DNA from: Prevotella sp.
Lineage (GTDB): Bacteria > Bacteroidota > Bacteroidia > Bacteroidales > Bacteroidaceae
NCBI GenBank assembly: GCA_022769285.1
Contig: JALEKD010000017.1
Coordinates: forward strand, 1-64,000
DNA: 64,000 nt
Direction of reading: 5' to 3'
The notes below the pieces were generated by a model. It saw nothing but the letters and a program-made list of their open reading frames with translations, did not search any database and was not told the DNA's origin. Of the stretch, positions 44,154 to 52,655 are shown one piece after another; the first letter of the stretch is position 1, and each line of letters begins with the position of its first letter. The position numbers and the translations under genes were made by a program.

Positions 44154-44767
44154 GGCAGATATATTATGTTTTTCTCCTTAAACCAGTCTTCCTTGAACCA
44201 GTTAGACACGGGGGTGACCTCAGCCAGGTGGCGGTAAGGTCTCAGCTCGGCGTCCAGGTTGCCACCTTTCAGACAGATGATGCCATTGGGCAGTGCATTG
44301 TTCTGTTTCTTGGAAATATTCTTGGTGACTATCTTGACCAAGTCGGGCAGGGGCATCACGGCGCGGCTCACTACGAAGTCAAACTTACCCTTCTCATCTT
44401 CACCCCTTAGATGCTCGGTCACCACGTTGGTCAGCCCGATGGCCCGGGCCACTTCTGTGGCCACCTTTACTTTCTTCCCGGTTCCGTCTATCAACTTAAA
44501 CGAACACTGGGGGAACAGTATAGCCAGTGGGATGCCTGGAAAACCGCCGCCGGTGCCGAAGTCCAGTATCTGGGTACCCTCCCTGAAGTGTATGAGTTTG
44601 CCAATAGCCATCGAGTGGAGCACATGATGCTCATACAGGTTATCTATATCCTTGCGCGAGATGACATTGATCTTGCTGTTCCAGTCGCGGTAGAGCTCGT
44701 CGAGTTTGGCAAACTGTTCGCGTTGCTTCTCGCTCAGCTCCTTAAAGTATTTCTCTATGATTTGCAT
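44147..44767 (-). CDS. rsmG: 16S rRNA m7G527 methyltransferase
   Basis: Methylates N7 of G527 in 16S rRNA, 206 residues. The SAM-binding motif is DFGTGGGFPGIPLA (about 70-83), and RKDIDNLYEHHVLHS precedes it as in GidB/RsmG. It overlaps the DUF3298 gene by 26 bases and the MBL gene by 7 bases, so the three are translated from one message. Confidence 0.95.
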   Translation of the reverse strand: MQIIEKYFKELSEKQREQFAKLDELYRDWNSKINVISRKDIDNLYEHHVLHSMAIGKLIHFREGTQILDFGTGGGFPGIPLAILFPQCSFKLIDGTGKKVKVATEVARAIGLTNVVTEHLRGEDEKGKFDFVVSRAVMPLPDLVKIVTKNISKKQNNALPNGIICLKGGNLDAELRPYRHLAEVTPVSNWFKEDWFKEKNIIYLPC

Positions 44768-45581
44768 ATTTCCTGATATTCTTCTGATGAAGTGTTACAC
44801 GTATATCGCCTATCTCCACGGGAGCCACCTCACCTATATTATATATAAAGGTAATGCCCTCGTGAGCCACGATGAAGTTGGGCGCTACGTAGGGTGCTTC
44901 GTGGACAAAGATGCCCTTCGCCCTCAGTCCCGCCAGCCCCTCGGTACCCATCTGACGGGCCATCTGGGTCACAATGTCATGCAGTAGCTGCTCCTCAGCC
45001 CCCTCGATGACAATGTCGGTCAGCGCCACCTGTCGCCCAGTCCGCGCGCTGAGGTTGATGACCTGCGTCTGCGCCTGGTCAGCCTCCTCGCCCGTCTGCA
45101 TATGGGTCGTTACCACGTAGTTGATGATGCTGTCGGCACCCTCGGCCACCTCGGTACGTACCGAGATGTGCTGCCCGTAGCTGTCGGCATGGGCAGTGTC
45201 GCAATGGTACATGGCGGCCATCTGCCTGTACTCCTCCAGGCGGGTCTGAATATACGCGCGTATCTGCCTGGCCATCTTGGGCCCAAAGCGAGAGGCCGTG
45301 CTGTTAGTCCGACCATCCTCCGTATAGGCCGACAAGATGGGGGCTAATGCCGCGCTGCTCATCAGCGTCCGGTTGATGCGTGGGGCAGCGCCTGCGCCGG
45401 TGGCGTACAATATGGAGCAACTGATGGTACACTGGGGAGAGCCTGCTGTTGACGCAATGGTTACCGTGGTGTCGGCCGATGCGGTGGCAAAGGCTATCCC
45501 GTAAGCCATTTCAACTGCCCTGTTACCCGTACAACTGCCCAGGTAAAGTGCAATTAAAGCGCTAACTATCAATTTCTTCAT
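44742..45581 (-). CDS. DUF3298-type lipoprotein
   Basis: Lipoprotein of 279 residues with signal peptide ending LYLGSC (Cys17). The mature part resembles the PdaC/RsiV-like DUF4163-DUF3298 pair: an N-terminal beta region, a helical middle, and a C-terminal half with LSARTGRQVALTDIVIEGA and FIYNIGEVAPVEIG. Such domains bind cell-wall ligands in some proteins; the role here is unknown. The start is ATG 45581; a longer open frame to 45632 lies in the promoter palindrome. First gene of the operon. Confidence 0.85.
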   Translation of the reverse strand: MKKLIVSALIALYLGSCTGNRAVEMAYGIAFATASADTTVTIASTAGSPQCTISCSILYATGAGAAPRINRTLMSSAALAPILSAYTEDGRTNSTASRFGPKMARQIRAYIQTRLEEYRQMAAMYHCDTAHADSYGQHISVRTEVAEGADSIINYVVTTHMQTGEEADQAQTQVINLSARTGRQVALTDIVIEGAEEQLLHDIVTQMARQMGTEGLAGLRAKGIFVHEAPYVAPNFIVAHEGITFIYNIGEVAPVEIGDIRVTLHQKNIRKYANHREIL

Positions 45582-45588
45582 ATTGTAT

Positions 45589-45620
45589 GCAAAGTTACGA
45601 TAAAATTGTCGTAACTTTGC
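45589..45620. promoter_or_regulatory. Perfect palindrome containing two divergent promoters
   Basis: GCAAAGTTACGA (45589-45600), an 8-base spacer TAAAATTG, then TCGTAACTTTGC (45609-45620): a perfect 12-bp inverted repeat. Each arm contains TAACTTTG on its outward strand (45590-45597 minus; 45612-45619 plus), serving the DUF3298-rsmG operon and the HAD-MFS operon. The two -7 elements face away from each other, so both polymerases would overlap. Confidence 0.75.
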
Positions 45621-45646
45621 AAAGAAATGCAATTATTAAGTAAATA

Positions 45647-46279
45647 ATGATTAAAGCAGCACTTTTTGATCTTGACGGGGTGGTCGTAGACACCGAGCGT
45701 CTGTACACTCGTTTCTGGTCCGAGATGGGCCGCCGTTATCTCCCTGAGATAGATGATTTTGCCACGAAGATTAAAGGACAGACCCTCGATCAGATTTACG
45801 CTAAGTATTTTGCTGGCCATAAAGACGAGCAATCCCGCATTACCGCCCAGCTCAATGACTTCGAACAGCACATGGATTTCGACTATGTGCCTGGTGTTGT
45901 TGACTTCATTACCGAACTGCGTAGTCGTCAGGTGAAGACTGCTGTCGTTACCAGCAGCAACCTCGACAAGATGCGTAATCTGTACGCTGCTCACCCCGAG
46001 GTTCACCAGCTCTTTGACCGCATTTTCACGGCCGAGGACTTCTCCCGGAGCAAGCCCGACCCCGAGTGCTACCTCATCGGTGCTGCTGCCTTTGGCGTGC
46101 AACCGTCTGAGTGTGTCGGCTTCGAGGACAGCTTCAATGGTCTGCGGGCTGTCCGTGCTGCCGGTATGTATGTAGTGGGCCTTGCCACCACCAATGACGA
46201 GGATGCCATACGTACTTATTGTGATGTTGTTATTAAAGACTATACAGCGTGGATACACAGAATACCACTCTCCATTTAA
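45647..46279 (+). CDS. HAD-family phosphatase, beta-phosphoglucomutase-like
   Basis: 210-residue HAD hydrolase with a helical cap between motifs I and II. Motif I is LFDLDGVVVDTE (Asp8, Asp10), motif II VVTSSN, motif III KPDPECY and motif IV GFEDSFNGLRA, the pattern of beta-phosphoglucomutases and sugar-phosphate phosphatases. The final substrate is unknown. Its promoter is one half of the palindrome upstream. The MFS gene overlaps its 3' end by 31 bases. Confidence 0.9.
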   Translation: MIKAALFDLDGVVVDTERLYTRFWSEMGRRYLPEIDDFATKIKGQTLDQIYAKYFAGHKDEQSRITAQLNDFEQHMDFDYVPGVVDFITELRSRQVKTAVVTSSNLDKMRNLYAAHPEVHQLFDRIFTAEDFSRSKPDPECYLIGAAAFGVQPSECVGFEDSFNGLRAVRAAGMYVVGLATTNDEDAIRTYCDVVIKDYTAWIHRIPLSI

Positions 46280-47424
46280 AGCTCTGGCATAGAGAATTTT
46301 GGCTTCTCGCTTTTGCTCACCTGATGGTCGCGGTGGCTGTCTACATGATGATACCCGAGACCATGGCCTACATGCGACTCAACGCGTTCACCCCTGCTCA
46401 GCAAGCAGCGGTCATGGGCGTGTACACGCTGGGTATCTTTGTGTTCGGGCCTATGGTTAACGGACTTGTAGAACGTTATAGGCGCAAGAAAGTATGCTTG
46501 GTGGCCCTGCTGTTTCTCATGGTCGATATAGTGGCGATGTCCTATCTGCGCTCCACGGCCATGGTGCCCGATTTCTATGTTCTGTTGGCCCTGCGGGCCG
46601 TCTTGGGCGCTACCAGTGGATTGGCCCAGATGGTGCTACTTAGTACCCTGGTCGTGGATGCCGTCCAGTCGTTTTTCCGAACCGAGGCCAATCACCATGT
46701 CAACTGGTTTGGACGCTTCGCCGTGGCCGTTGGCCCCTTAGTGTCGCTCTGTGCGGTGTCGTACGAGAGCTTAGAGTGGGCCTTTACCCTTTCGGCCGTA
46801 TTGGTGCTGATAGCCTTCTTGCTCATCAGTGCTGTAAAGTTCCCGTTCAAGTCTCCGGCCGATGAGGTGCGTACCTTCAGCTTAGACAGGTTCTTCTTGG
46901 CATCGGGCGCGCGGCTGTTTGTCAACCTGATGCTTATCACCATGATGTTGGGCATGCTCTATACTCTGGCGCTCACCATGAGTTTTTATGTGTGGATGTT
47001 AGTGGGCCTGTTGGTAGCTGTGGTTATAGAGCGGGTAGTGTTTGCCAATGCCGAACTGAAGAGCCAGGCTGTTGCCGGGCACCTCTGTGTGGCAGCCGCG
47101 CTGCTCATTCTGCTTACCCAGAGCCGTCCGGCCGAGGTGGTGCCCGTGGCTGCTTCGCTCATGGGCATCGGCGTGGGTCTGTTAGGCTCCCGCTTCCTGA
47201 TGTTCTTCATCAAACTGAGTAGCCACTGCCAGCGCGGTACTTCGCAGAGCACTTATTTCTTAGCCTGGGAGTCTGGTGTCGGTCTGGGTCTTGGTATCGG
47301 CCTCTGTGCTTTCAGTGGCTCGCCTCGCCTGTTACTGCTTGGTGCCTTGGCTGTCACCCTCTGCTCGGGCATCCTTTACACCGGCTACACCCATTGCTGG
47401 TATGTACATCACAAGAACCGTTAA
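46249..47424 (+). CDS. MFS transporter
   Basis: Inner-membrane transporter, 391 residues, about 12 spans. It has a variant of the span 2-3 loop signature (GLVERYRRKKV). The start is GTG at 46249, inside the HAD gene, with LKLWHREFWLLAFAHLMVA as the first span. Pairing with a HAD sugar-phosphate phosphatase suggests a sugar or polyol substrate, or export of its product, but this is inference only. A strong hairpin follows. Confidence 0.82.
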   Translation: MDTQNTTLHLKLWHREFWLLAFAHLMVAVAVYMMIPETMAYMRLNAFTPAQQAAVMGVYTLGIFVFGPMVNGLVERYRRKKVCLVALLFLMVDIVAMSYLRSTAMVPDFYVLLALRAVLGATSGLAQMVLLSTLVVDAVQSFFRTEANHHVNWFGRFAVAVGPLVSLCAVSYESLEWAFTLSAVLVLIAFLLISAVKFPFKSPADEVRTFSLDRFFLASGARLFVNLMLITMMLGMLYTLALTMSFYVWMLVGLLVAVVIERVVFANAELKSQAVAGHLCVAAALLILLTQSRPAEVVPVAASLMGIGVGLLGSRFLMFFIKLSSHCQRGTSQSTYFLAWESGVGLGLGIGLCAFSGSPRLLLLGALAVTLCSGILYTGYTHCWYVHHKNR

Positions 47425-47440
47425 CCCCTCCCTATAAAAC

Positions 47441-47481
47441 GACATTCGGATGCCAGAGAGTTGCTCCAGCATCCGAATGTC
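47441..47481 (+). terminator. Terminator after the MFS gene
   Basis: Perfect 13-bp stem GACATTCGGATGC / GCATCCGAATGTC with a 15-base loop, 16 bases after the stop, followed by a weak T-rich tract. Convergent with the DUF1573 gene, so it may act in both directions. Confidence 0.8.
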
Positions 47482-47515
47482 TGTTTCTGTCAAGCTGTCA
47501 GCTACGGCCAACAGC

Positions 47516-47902
47516 TTATTTAGCCTCAGTCATATTTCCCTCGATGTACAACCGAACCATCTCGACCTTTCCGTTGGTGCGAATGGTAATAGATTTCTTA
47601 AAATGTCCGGGGAATTTGCCCTTGCCGTTGTACGTTACCTTGACCGTGCCTGTCTTCCCGGCCTGGATGGGTTCTTTGGTGTATGCCGGAACGGTGCAGC
47701 CACAGCTGGCGATGGCCTGGTTGATAATCAGCGGCTCCTTGCCTATGTTGGTAAAGGTGAATACGGCTGTCTGGACAGGAGATTTTTCGCTAAAGGTACC
47801 AAAATTGTGTACCGTCTTATCAAACTTAATCTCTGCTTGGTTCTGCTGTGCGTTGGCAACGGCAGCTACCAGCAACATGATAATCGTCAAAAACTTTTTC
47901 AT
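47516..47902 (-). CDS. Secreted DUF1573-domain protein
   Basis: 128 residues: signal peptide (about 1-18, ending AVANAQ) and one Ig-like DUF1573 domain with the hallmark INQAIASCGCTVP. Such proteins are common in Bacteroidota envelopes, function unknown. The start is ATG 47902; nine more residues are open upstream but lie on the promoter. Monocistronic. Confidence 0.9.
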   Translation of the reverse strand: MKKFLTIIMLLVAAVANAQQNQAEIKFDKTVHNFGTFSEKSPVQTAVFTFTNIGKEPLIINQAIASCGCTVPAYTKEPIQAGKTGTVKVTYNGKGKFPGHFKKSITIRTNGKVEMVRLYIEGNMTEAK

Positions 47903-47926
47903 ATCCTTTTGTTTTGAAACTTGATG

Positions 47927-47934
47927 CAAAGGTA
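47927..47934 (-). promoter_or_regulatory. -7 promoter element of the DUF1573 gene
   Basis: Minus-strand TACCTTTG, matching TAnnTTTG, 24 bases before the ATG at 47902. Confidence 0.5.
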
Positions 47935-48448
47935 AGTATTTCTTTCATATATGCGTTATGAAAAGCAATATTTTTAAAATATTATAGGGATCCGGCCGGG
48001 TGGGGCGGGGGTCGCAGGTCGATCCGCAGGCATATATCCTGTTTCTTTAGCCCTCGCGTAGCAGCTGGTGGGCAGCAACCAGTCATCTGCGGATAATCCA
48101 GTGCTCGGTGGTGAGGTCGTTGGCCTCGGCCCATGAGTGTTACGGCCTGTCTCCTCGTCGCTCTCTGGCTCCGTTCCAAGACTTAGAATGTAGATTTACA
48201 GCTTTCGGACGTTTATTCTAAACTTTAGAACGTCCATCTCAAAGTTTGGGATGGAGTTTGTGATGGTCATGGGCGGTTGGACGGCCACCGGCACCACAAT
48301 TTCTACCGACTTGTGCCTTGCAGGCAATAAGGGGTCAAGATGGGGCTGTAGGCAGTAAACGACCCTCTGCTACTACTTTTTTTGCCGCAATAATCGCCTT
48401 ACAGCCTAAATAACTCAGTTTTAAGGTAAAAACTACACTTTTTTTCGC
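47935..48448. other. Gene-free region upstream of ftsY
   Basis: About 510 bases with no convincing gene. A 65-codon open frame at 47982-48179 on the minus strand looks random. One inverted repeat is visible at 48207-48235: GGACGTT and AACGTCC enclose TTCTAAA-C-TTTAGAA. I did not find L28/L33 genes, which precede ftsY in many relatives, nor a recognisable SRP, 6S or tmRNA. Confidence 0.5.
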
Positions 48449-48456
48449 TAACTTTG
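48449..48456 (+). promoter_or_regulatory. -7 promoter element of the ftsY operon
   Basis: TAACTTTG, matching TAnnTTTG. The message would have a leader of about 155 bases (48457-48616), GC-rich in its middle, matching no regulatory RNA that I recognise. Confidence 0.5.
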
Positions 48457-48616
48457 CAGATGGTAGGCATCGCCTCGGCAATTAAAACAAGTTTTATAGC
48501 CCTCGGCTCGCGCTCCCATTGCAGATACTGACAGGGTTGCCCCTATGGGATAAGCCGGAGAGATGTGGGGCGGGCAGGCCATTATGACAGACAATTAAAT
48601 AGATAAGCATATAATT

Positions 48617-49567
48617 ATGGGCGTTTTCGATTTTTTCACCAAAAAGAAGAAAGAAACATTAGATCAGGGACTCGAAAAGACCAAAAGAAGTGTCTTTGAG
48701 AAAATATCAAGGGCCGTGGCAGGCAAATCTAAGGTGGACGACGATGTGTTGGACGACTTGGAGGAGGTGCTTATTACCTCGGATGTGGGCATAGACACCA
48801 CCCTGAAGATAATAGACCGCATACAGCAGCGGGTGGCACGCGATAAGTATGTATCGACCTCTGAGCTGAATGGTATTCTACGCGAGGAGATAGCCGCGCT
48901 GCTGGCTGAGAACGAAAAGGAGGGCTTTGACAACTGGCAGTTGCCCGCTGACCATAAGCCGTACGTCATACTGGTAGTGGGAGTAAACGGTGTGGGCAAA
49001 ACCACCACCATAGGCAAGCTGGCCTACCAGTTTAAGCAGGCCGGAAAGAAGGTTTACCTCGGCGCAGCCGACACTTTCCGCGCGGCAGCCGTAGAACAGC
49101 TCCAGATATGGGGCGACAGGGTAGGGGTGCCCGTGATTAAGCAGCAGATGGGGGCCGACCCAGCGTCGGTAGCCTTTGATACGCTGCAGAGTGCCAAGGC
49201 CAACGGGGCCGATGTGGTACTGATAGACACCGCGGGCCGTCTGCACAACAAGGTGGGCCTGATGAACGAGCTAAAGAAAATCAAGGAGGTGCTGAAGAAG
49301 GTGATGCCCACTGCCCCCGATGAGGTGATGCTGGTATTGGACGGTAGTACAGGTCAGAATGCCTTTGAGCAGGCTAAGCAGTTCAGCGCGGTGACGCAGA
49401 TAACCAGTCTGGCCATCACCAAGTTGGACGGCACGGCCAAGGGAGGCGTGGTTATAGGCATATCGGACCAGCTCAAGGTGCCTGTGAAGTACATAGGATT
49501 GGGCGAGCAGATGGATGACCTGCAACTATTTGACCGTAAGGAATTTGTAGACTCTCTCTTTAAGTAA
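48617..49567 (+). CDS. ftsY: Signal recognition particle receptor FtsY
   Basis: GTPase that docks SRP-ribosome complexes at the inner membrane, 316 residues. The NG domain is complete: G1 GVNGVGKTTTIGKLA, ADTFRAAAVEQL, DTAGRLHNK, TKLDGTAKGG. The N-terminal acidic domain of E. coli FtsY is missing, leaving only a short basic start (MGVFDFFTKKKKE), which is usual in Bacteroidota and may bind lipid. First gene of an operon with rimO and two HU-type genes. Confidence 0.97.
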   Translation: MGVFDFFTKKKKETLDQGLEKTKRSVFEKISRAVAGKSKVDDDVLDDLEEVLITSDVGIDTTLKIIDRIQQRVARDKYVSTSELNGILREEIAALLAENEKEGFDNWQLPADHKPYVILVVGVNGVGKTTTIGKLAYQFKQAGKKVYLGAADTFRAAAVEQLQIWGDRVGVPVIKQQMGADPASVAFDTLQSAKANGADVVLIDTAGRLHNKVGLMNELKKIKEVLKKVMPTAPDEVMLVLDGSTGQNAFEQAKQFSAVTQITSLAITKLDGTAKGGVVIGISDQLKVPVKYIGLGEQMDDLQLFDRKEFVDSLFK

Positions 49568-49580
49568 AATAACAAGCTGG

Positions 49581-50891
49581 ATGAAGAAAAATCAGATAGA
49601 TATTGTCACCATGGGGTGCTCCAAGAACCTGGTGGACTCTGAGAGATTGATGCGCAAGCTCAGCGCTAACGGGTACCACTGCGTACACGACGCCAAGCAT
49701 CCCCAGGGCGAGATAGCAGTCATCAATACCTGCGGGTTTATAGGCGATGCCAAGGAGGAGAGCATCAACATGATACTGGAGTTTGCCCAACGTAAGCAGC
49801 AGGGCCAACTGGGACAGCTCTATGTGATGGGCTGCCTGTCGCAGCGTTACCAGAAAGAGTTAGAGGCCGAGATACCCGAGGTAGATAAGTTCTATGGCAA
49901 GTTTAACTTCAAGCAGCTGGTGAGCGATTTAGGTCCCGTCGAGGACGGAGGGGGCTCGTTCTCTTCGGCCCGTACTCAGCATCTGCCTACTACGCCTCAC
50001 CACTATGCCTATGTCAAGATAGCCGAGGGCTGCGACCGCCACTGCGCTTACTGCGCCATCCCCCTTATCACCGGGCGTCATGTATCGCGTCCTAAGGACG
50101 ACATCCTGAAGGAGGTTCGTGACCTGGTGGCCGATGGCGTTAAGGAATTTCAGATTATAGAGCAGGAACTGACCTACTATGGGGTAGATATAGACGGCCA
50201 GCGACACATCGCTGACCTGATAGAGGACATCGCCAATATCGAGGGAGTGAAGTGGGTGCGTCTGCACTATGCTTACCCCAACCAGTTCCCCATGGACTTG
50301 CTCGACGTGATGGCTCGCCACGACAACGTGTGCAACTATTTGGACATAGCGCTCCAACATATTTCGGATCACATGCTCTCCAGGATGCACAGGCATGTTA
50401 CCAAGCAGGAAACGATGGACTTGGTGAAGGCCATAAGGGCCAGGGTACCCGGCATACACCTGCGTACCACACTGATGGTGGGATTCCCGGGCGAGACGCA
50501 GGCCGACTTTGACGAGCTGGTAGACTTTGTCAAGTGGGCGAAGTTCGAGCGTATGGGGGCCTTTGCCTACTCGGAAGAGGAGGGTACCTATAGTGCCGAG
50601 CACTATACCGATGATGTGCCCGCAGAGGTTAAGGAACAGCGGCTGGCCCAGCTGATGGCTGTGCAGCAGACCATCAGCGAGGAGGTAGAAGCCCAAAAAG
50701 TGGGGCAGACGCTCCAGGTTATCATAGACCGCAAGGAGGGCGACTACTATGTGGGTCGCACGGAGTACTGTTCGCCTGAGGTGGATCCTGAAGTACTCAT
50801 CCGCGCCACCCGCCAGCTGCACGTGGGCCGCTTCTACAATGTTGAGATTACTGACTCTGAAGAGTTCGACTTATATGGACATGTAGTATGA
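49581..50891 (+). CDS. rimO: Ribosomal protein S12 methylthiotransferase RimO
   Basis: Radical-SAM enzyme that methylthiolates an aspartate of ribosomal protein S12. The N-terminal cluster cysteines lie in MGCSKNLVDSERL, NTCGFIGDA and YVMGCLSQRY; the radical-SAM CxxxCxxC is CDRHCAYCAIP; the C-terminal TRAM domain starts near residue 370. 436 residues, normal length. The gene lies 13 bases behind ftsY and overlaps the HU gene by 4. Confidence 0.96.
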   Translation: MKKNQIDIVTMGCSKNLVDSERLMRKLSANGYHCVHDAKHPQGEIAVINTCGFIGDAKEESINMILEFAQRKQQGQLGQLYVMGCLSQRYQKELEAEIPEVDKFYGKFNFKQLVSDLGPVEDGGGSFSSARTQHLPTTPHHYAYVKIAEGCDRHCAYCAIPLITGRHVSRPKDDILKEVRDLVADGVKEFQIIEQELTYYGVDIDGQRHIADLIEDIANIEGVKWVRLHYAYPNQFPMDLLDVMARHDNVCNYLDIALQHISDHMLSRMHRHVTKQETMDLVKAIRARVPGIHLRTTLMVGFPGETQADFDELVDFVKWAKFERMGAFAYSEEEGTYSAEHYTDDVPAEVKEQRLAQLMAVQQTISEEVEAQKVGQTLQVIIDRKEGDYYVGRTEYCSPEVDPEVLIRATRQLHVGRFYNVEITDSEEFDLYGHVV

Positions 50892-51181
50892 ATAATAAGG
50901 AGTTTATTACAGAGCTGTCGCAGCGCACGGGCTTTACACAGGCCGATACCCAGAAGTTAGTCAATACTCTGGTTGATGAGATGGGTAACAGTTTCTGCGC
51001 GGGCGACACGGTGGCTGTGTCATCGTTTGGCTCATTTGAGGTAAAGAAGCGTCTGGAGCGCGTCGTGGTCAATCCTGCGACCGGCAAGCGTATGCTGGTT
51101 CCGCCTAAGCTGGTCTTGGGCTTCAAGCCGGCTCCCTCGGTCAAGGAGAAGTTAAAGAATGGAGGACAGGAAAATGGCTAA
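50888..51181 (+). CDS. HU-family DNA-binding protein
   Basis: Nucleoid protein of 97 residues, HU/IHF fold: helical dimerisation part (FITELSQRTGFTQADTQKLV) and the beta-arm region VVVNPATGKRMLVP, which contains the proline that kinks DNA. Bacteroidota have several HU paralogues; this one overlaps rimO by 4 bases and the next HU-like gene by 8, so they are made together. Whether it is a homodimer or pairs with its neighbour is open. Confidence 0.92.
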   Translation: MNNKEFITELSQRTGFTQADTQKLVNTLVDEMGNSFCAGDTVAVSSFGSFEVKKRLERVVVNPATGKRMLVPPKLVLGFKPAPSVKEKLKNGGQENG

Positions 51182-52601
51182 GTTAGGTGTCAAGGAACTG
51201 GCTACCCTGTTGGCCGACAAGCGCAACTTGGACATAGCCGACGCTACGCACTTCGTAGAGGCTCTTTTTGACGTGCTCAGTACGGGGCTGCATTACGAGA
51301 AGGTCGTTAAGATTAAGGGACTGGGCACCTTTAAGGTAATAGCCGTGAGCGCGCGCAAGAGCGTGGACGTTAATACCGGCGAGGCCATCGAGCTGTCTGG
51401 GCGTGATAAGATTACGTTTACGCCCGATGCCACCCTGCGCGATCTGGTAAACCGCCCGTTCGCCCAGTTCGAGACGGTGGTGGTCAATGACGGTGTGGAC
51501 TTCTCGGCCATCGATGCCAAGATGGAGGATACCCCCGAAGCGCCCACAGAGGTGGCTGCCCCAGTAGCCTCGGAGGCTGCCCAACCTGTGGCAGTATCTG
51601 AGGTGGAGGTGTCGGCATCCGCCCGCCCCATAGCTGAGTCTACAGTGGCAGCCGAGGCCCCTGCTAATGAGGCTCCGGAACCTGCGCCCGAAGTGACCCA
51701 GTCAGCGGTGGTGACACCGGAGCTCCCTGGAACCTCAGAGGCAATAGAAGATAGTACGGGAACTGCTGTGGCAGGCTATGAGCCTGCGACGGCAGTGACT
51801 GAGGATGCTCCGGCTACTCCCGAACCCACAAAGGTGAGGCCCGAGCCTGCGGCTCCAACTCAGTCCGGGGCTGAGGAACCGACTGCACAGACGGCCCCTG
51901 AGCAGGAGCAGTCCGCTAAACCTACCCCACAGCCCATGGCAAAGTCTGCGACCACTGTCTCATGGCAAGACCAGATGATGGAGTCGCAGACCAAGACACT
52001 CATGGAGACCAACGAACTCTTGCGCGAGCAGTTGGAACACTCGCAGCGGCTGATGCGTATCTTTGGGATAGTATTAGTGGCGTTTGTCGTGCTCTGTTGC
52101 TGTGGCGGCTACTATATGTTTAGTCAGTTTACCCAGCGCGATAACCGTATAGAGCATTTGGAGACCCAGATACTGCTGGCCAAGCAGGCTAAGACCATAA
52201 AGCCGAAGCCCGCGCCAAGGGCCGCCAGCGAGGCCATCATCCCCACCGTACCAGATGAGGTTCCCCAGGATGCTGCTCCTGAGGCCAAGGCCACAGCGGC
52301 TACCCCCACTACGGCCAAGGTCACTGAGAAGGCCGCTCCGGCCAAGCTGGCGGAAAACAAGAAGATCGAACGCACCGCCATGGCGCAGTACGAGAGTGAC
52401 CCTCGCGTGCGCACGGGCGCGTATATTATAATAGGTGTCAAGACTACGGTCAAGGCAAAGCCTGGTCAGTCGCTGGCATCTATCAGCCGCCTGTTTTTGG
52501 GCCCTGGCATGGAGTGCTATGTGGAGGCCGTGAATGGGGTGACCGAGGTGAAGGCTGGGCAGACGGTGAAGATACCGGAGCTGAAGCTCAAACGGAGGTA
52601 G
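51174..52601 (+). CDS. HU-domain protein with transmembrane span and LysM-like C-terminus
   Basis: 475 residues with a rare layout. Residues 1-100: HU/IHF-type DNA-binding domain (GVKELATLLADKR at the start, VKIKGLGTFKVIAV, RDLVNRPFAQF). Residues 110-265: long Pro/Ala/Glu-rich linker. Residues 270-294: coiled-coil-like segment. Residues 295-315: a hydrophobic span IFGIVLVAFVVLCCC. Residues 316-405: charged then Ala/Pro/Lys-rich linker. Residues 415-475: LysM-like domain with VKAKPGQSLASISRLFLGPG. The topology predicts DNA binding in the cytoplasm and a peptidoglycan-facing tail. Start ATG 51174 has a strong GGAGG upstream; ATG 51159 is an alternative. Confidence 0.85.
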   Translation: MAKLGVKELATLLADKRNLDIADATHFVEALFDVLSTGLHYEKVVKIKGLGTFKVIAVSARKSVDVNTGEAIELSGRDKITFTPDATLRDLVNRPFAQFETVVVNDGVDFSAIDAKMEDTPEAPTEVAAPVASEAAQPVAVSEVEVSASARPIAESTVAAEAPANEAPEPAPEVTQSAVVTPELPGTSEAIEDSTGTAVAGYEPATAVTEDAPATPEPTKVRPEPAAPTQSGAEEPTAQTAPEQEQSAKPTPQPMAKSATTVSWQDQMMESQTKTLMETNELLREQLEHSQRLMRIFGIVLVAFVVLCCCGGYYMFSQFTQRDNRIEHLETQILLAKQAKTIKPKPAPRAASEAIIPTVPDEVPQDAAPEAKATAATPTTAKVTEKAAPAKLAENKKIERTAMAQYESDPRVRTGAYIIIGVKTTVKAKPGQSLASISRLFLGPGMECYVEAVNGVTEVKAGQTVKIPELKLKRR

Positions 52602-52655
52602 CCAGTCGTCGCGGTGGTAACAATGATAACAGAATGATAAAAATCAGATACACCT

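Noticed and set aside
47982..48179. 65-codon minus-strand open frame in the gap before ftsY
   Set aside because: Arg/Pro/Gly-rich random-looking sequence with no upstream signal.
48457..48616. Riboswitch or SRP RNA in the ftsY leader
   Set aside because: I could not match any conserved core of a known regulatory RNA or of the SRP RNA; only noted as an unexplained leader.
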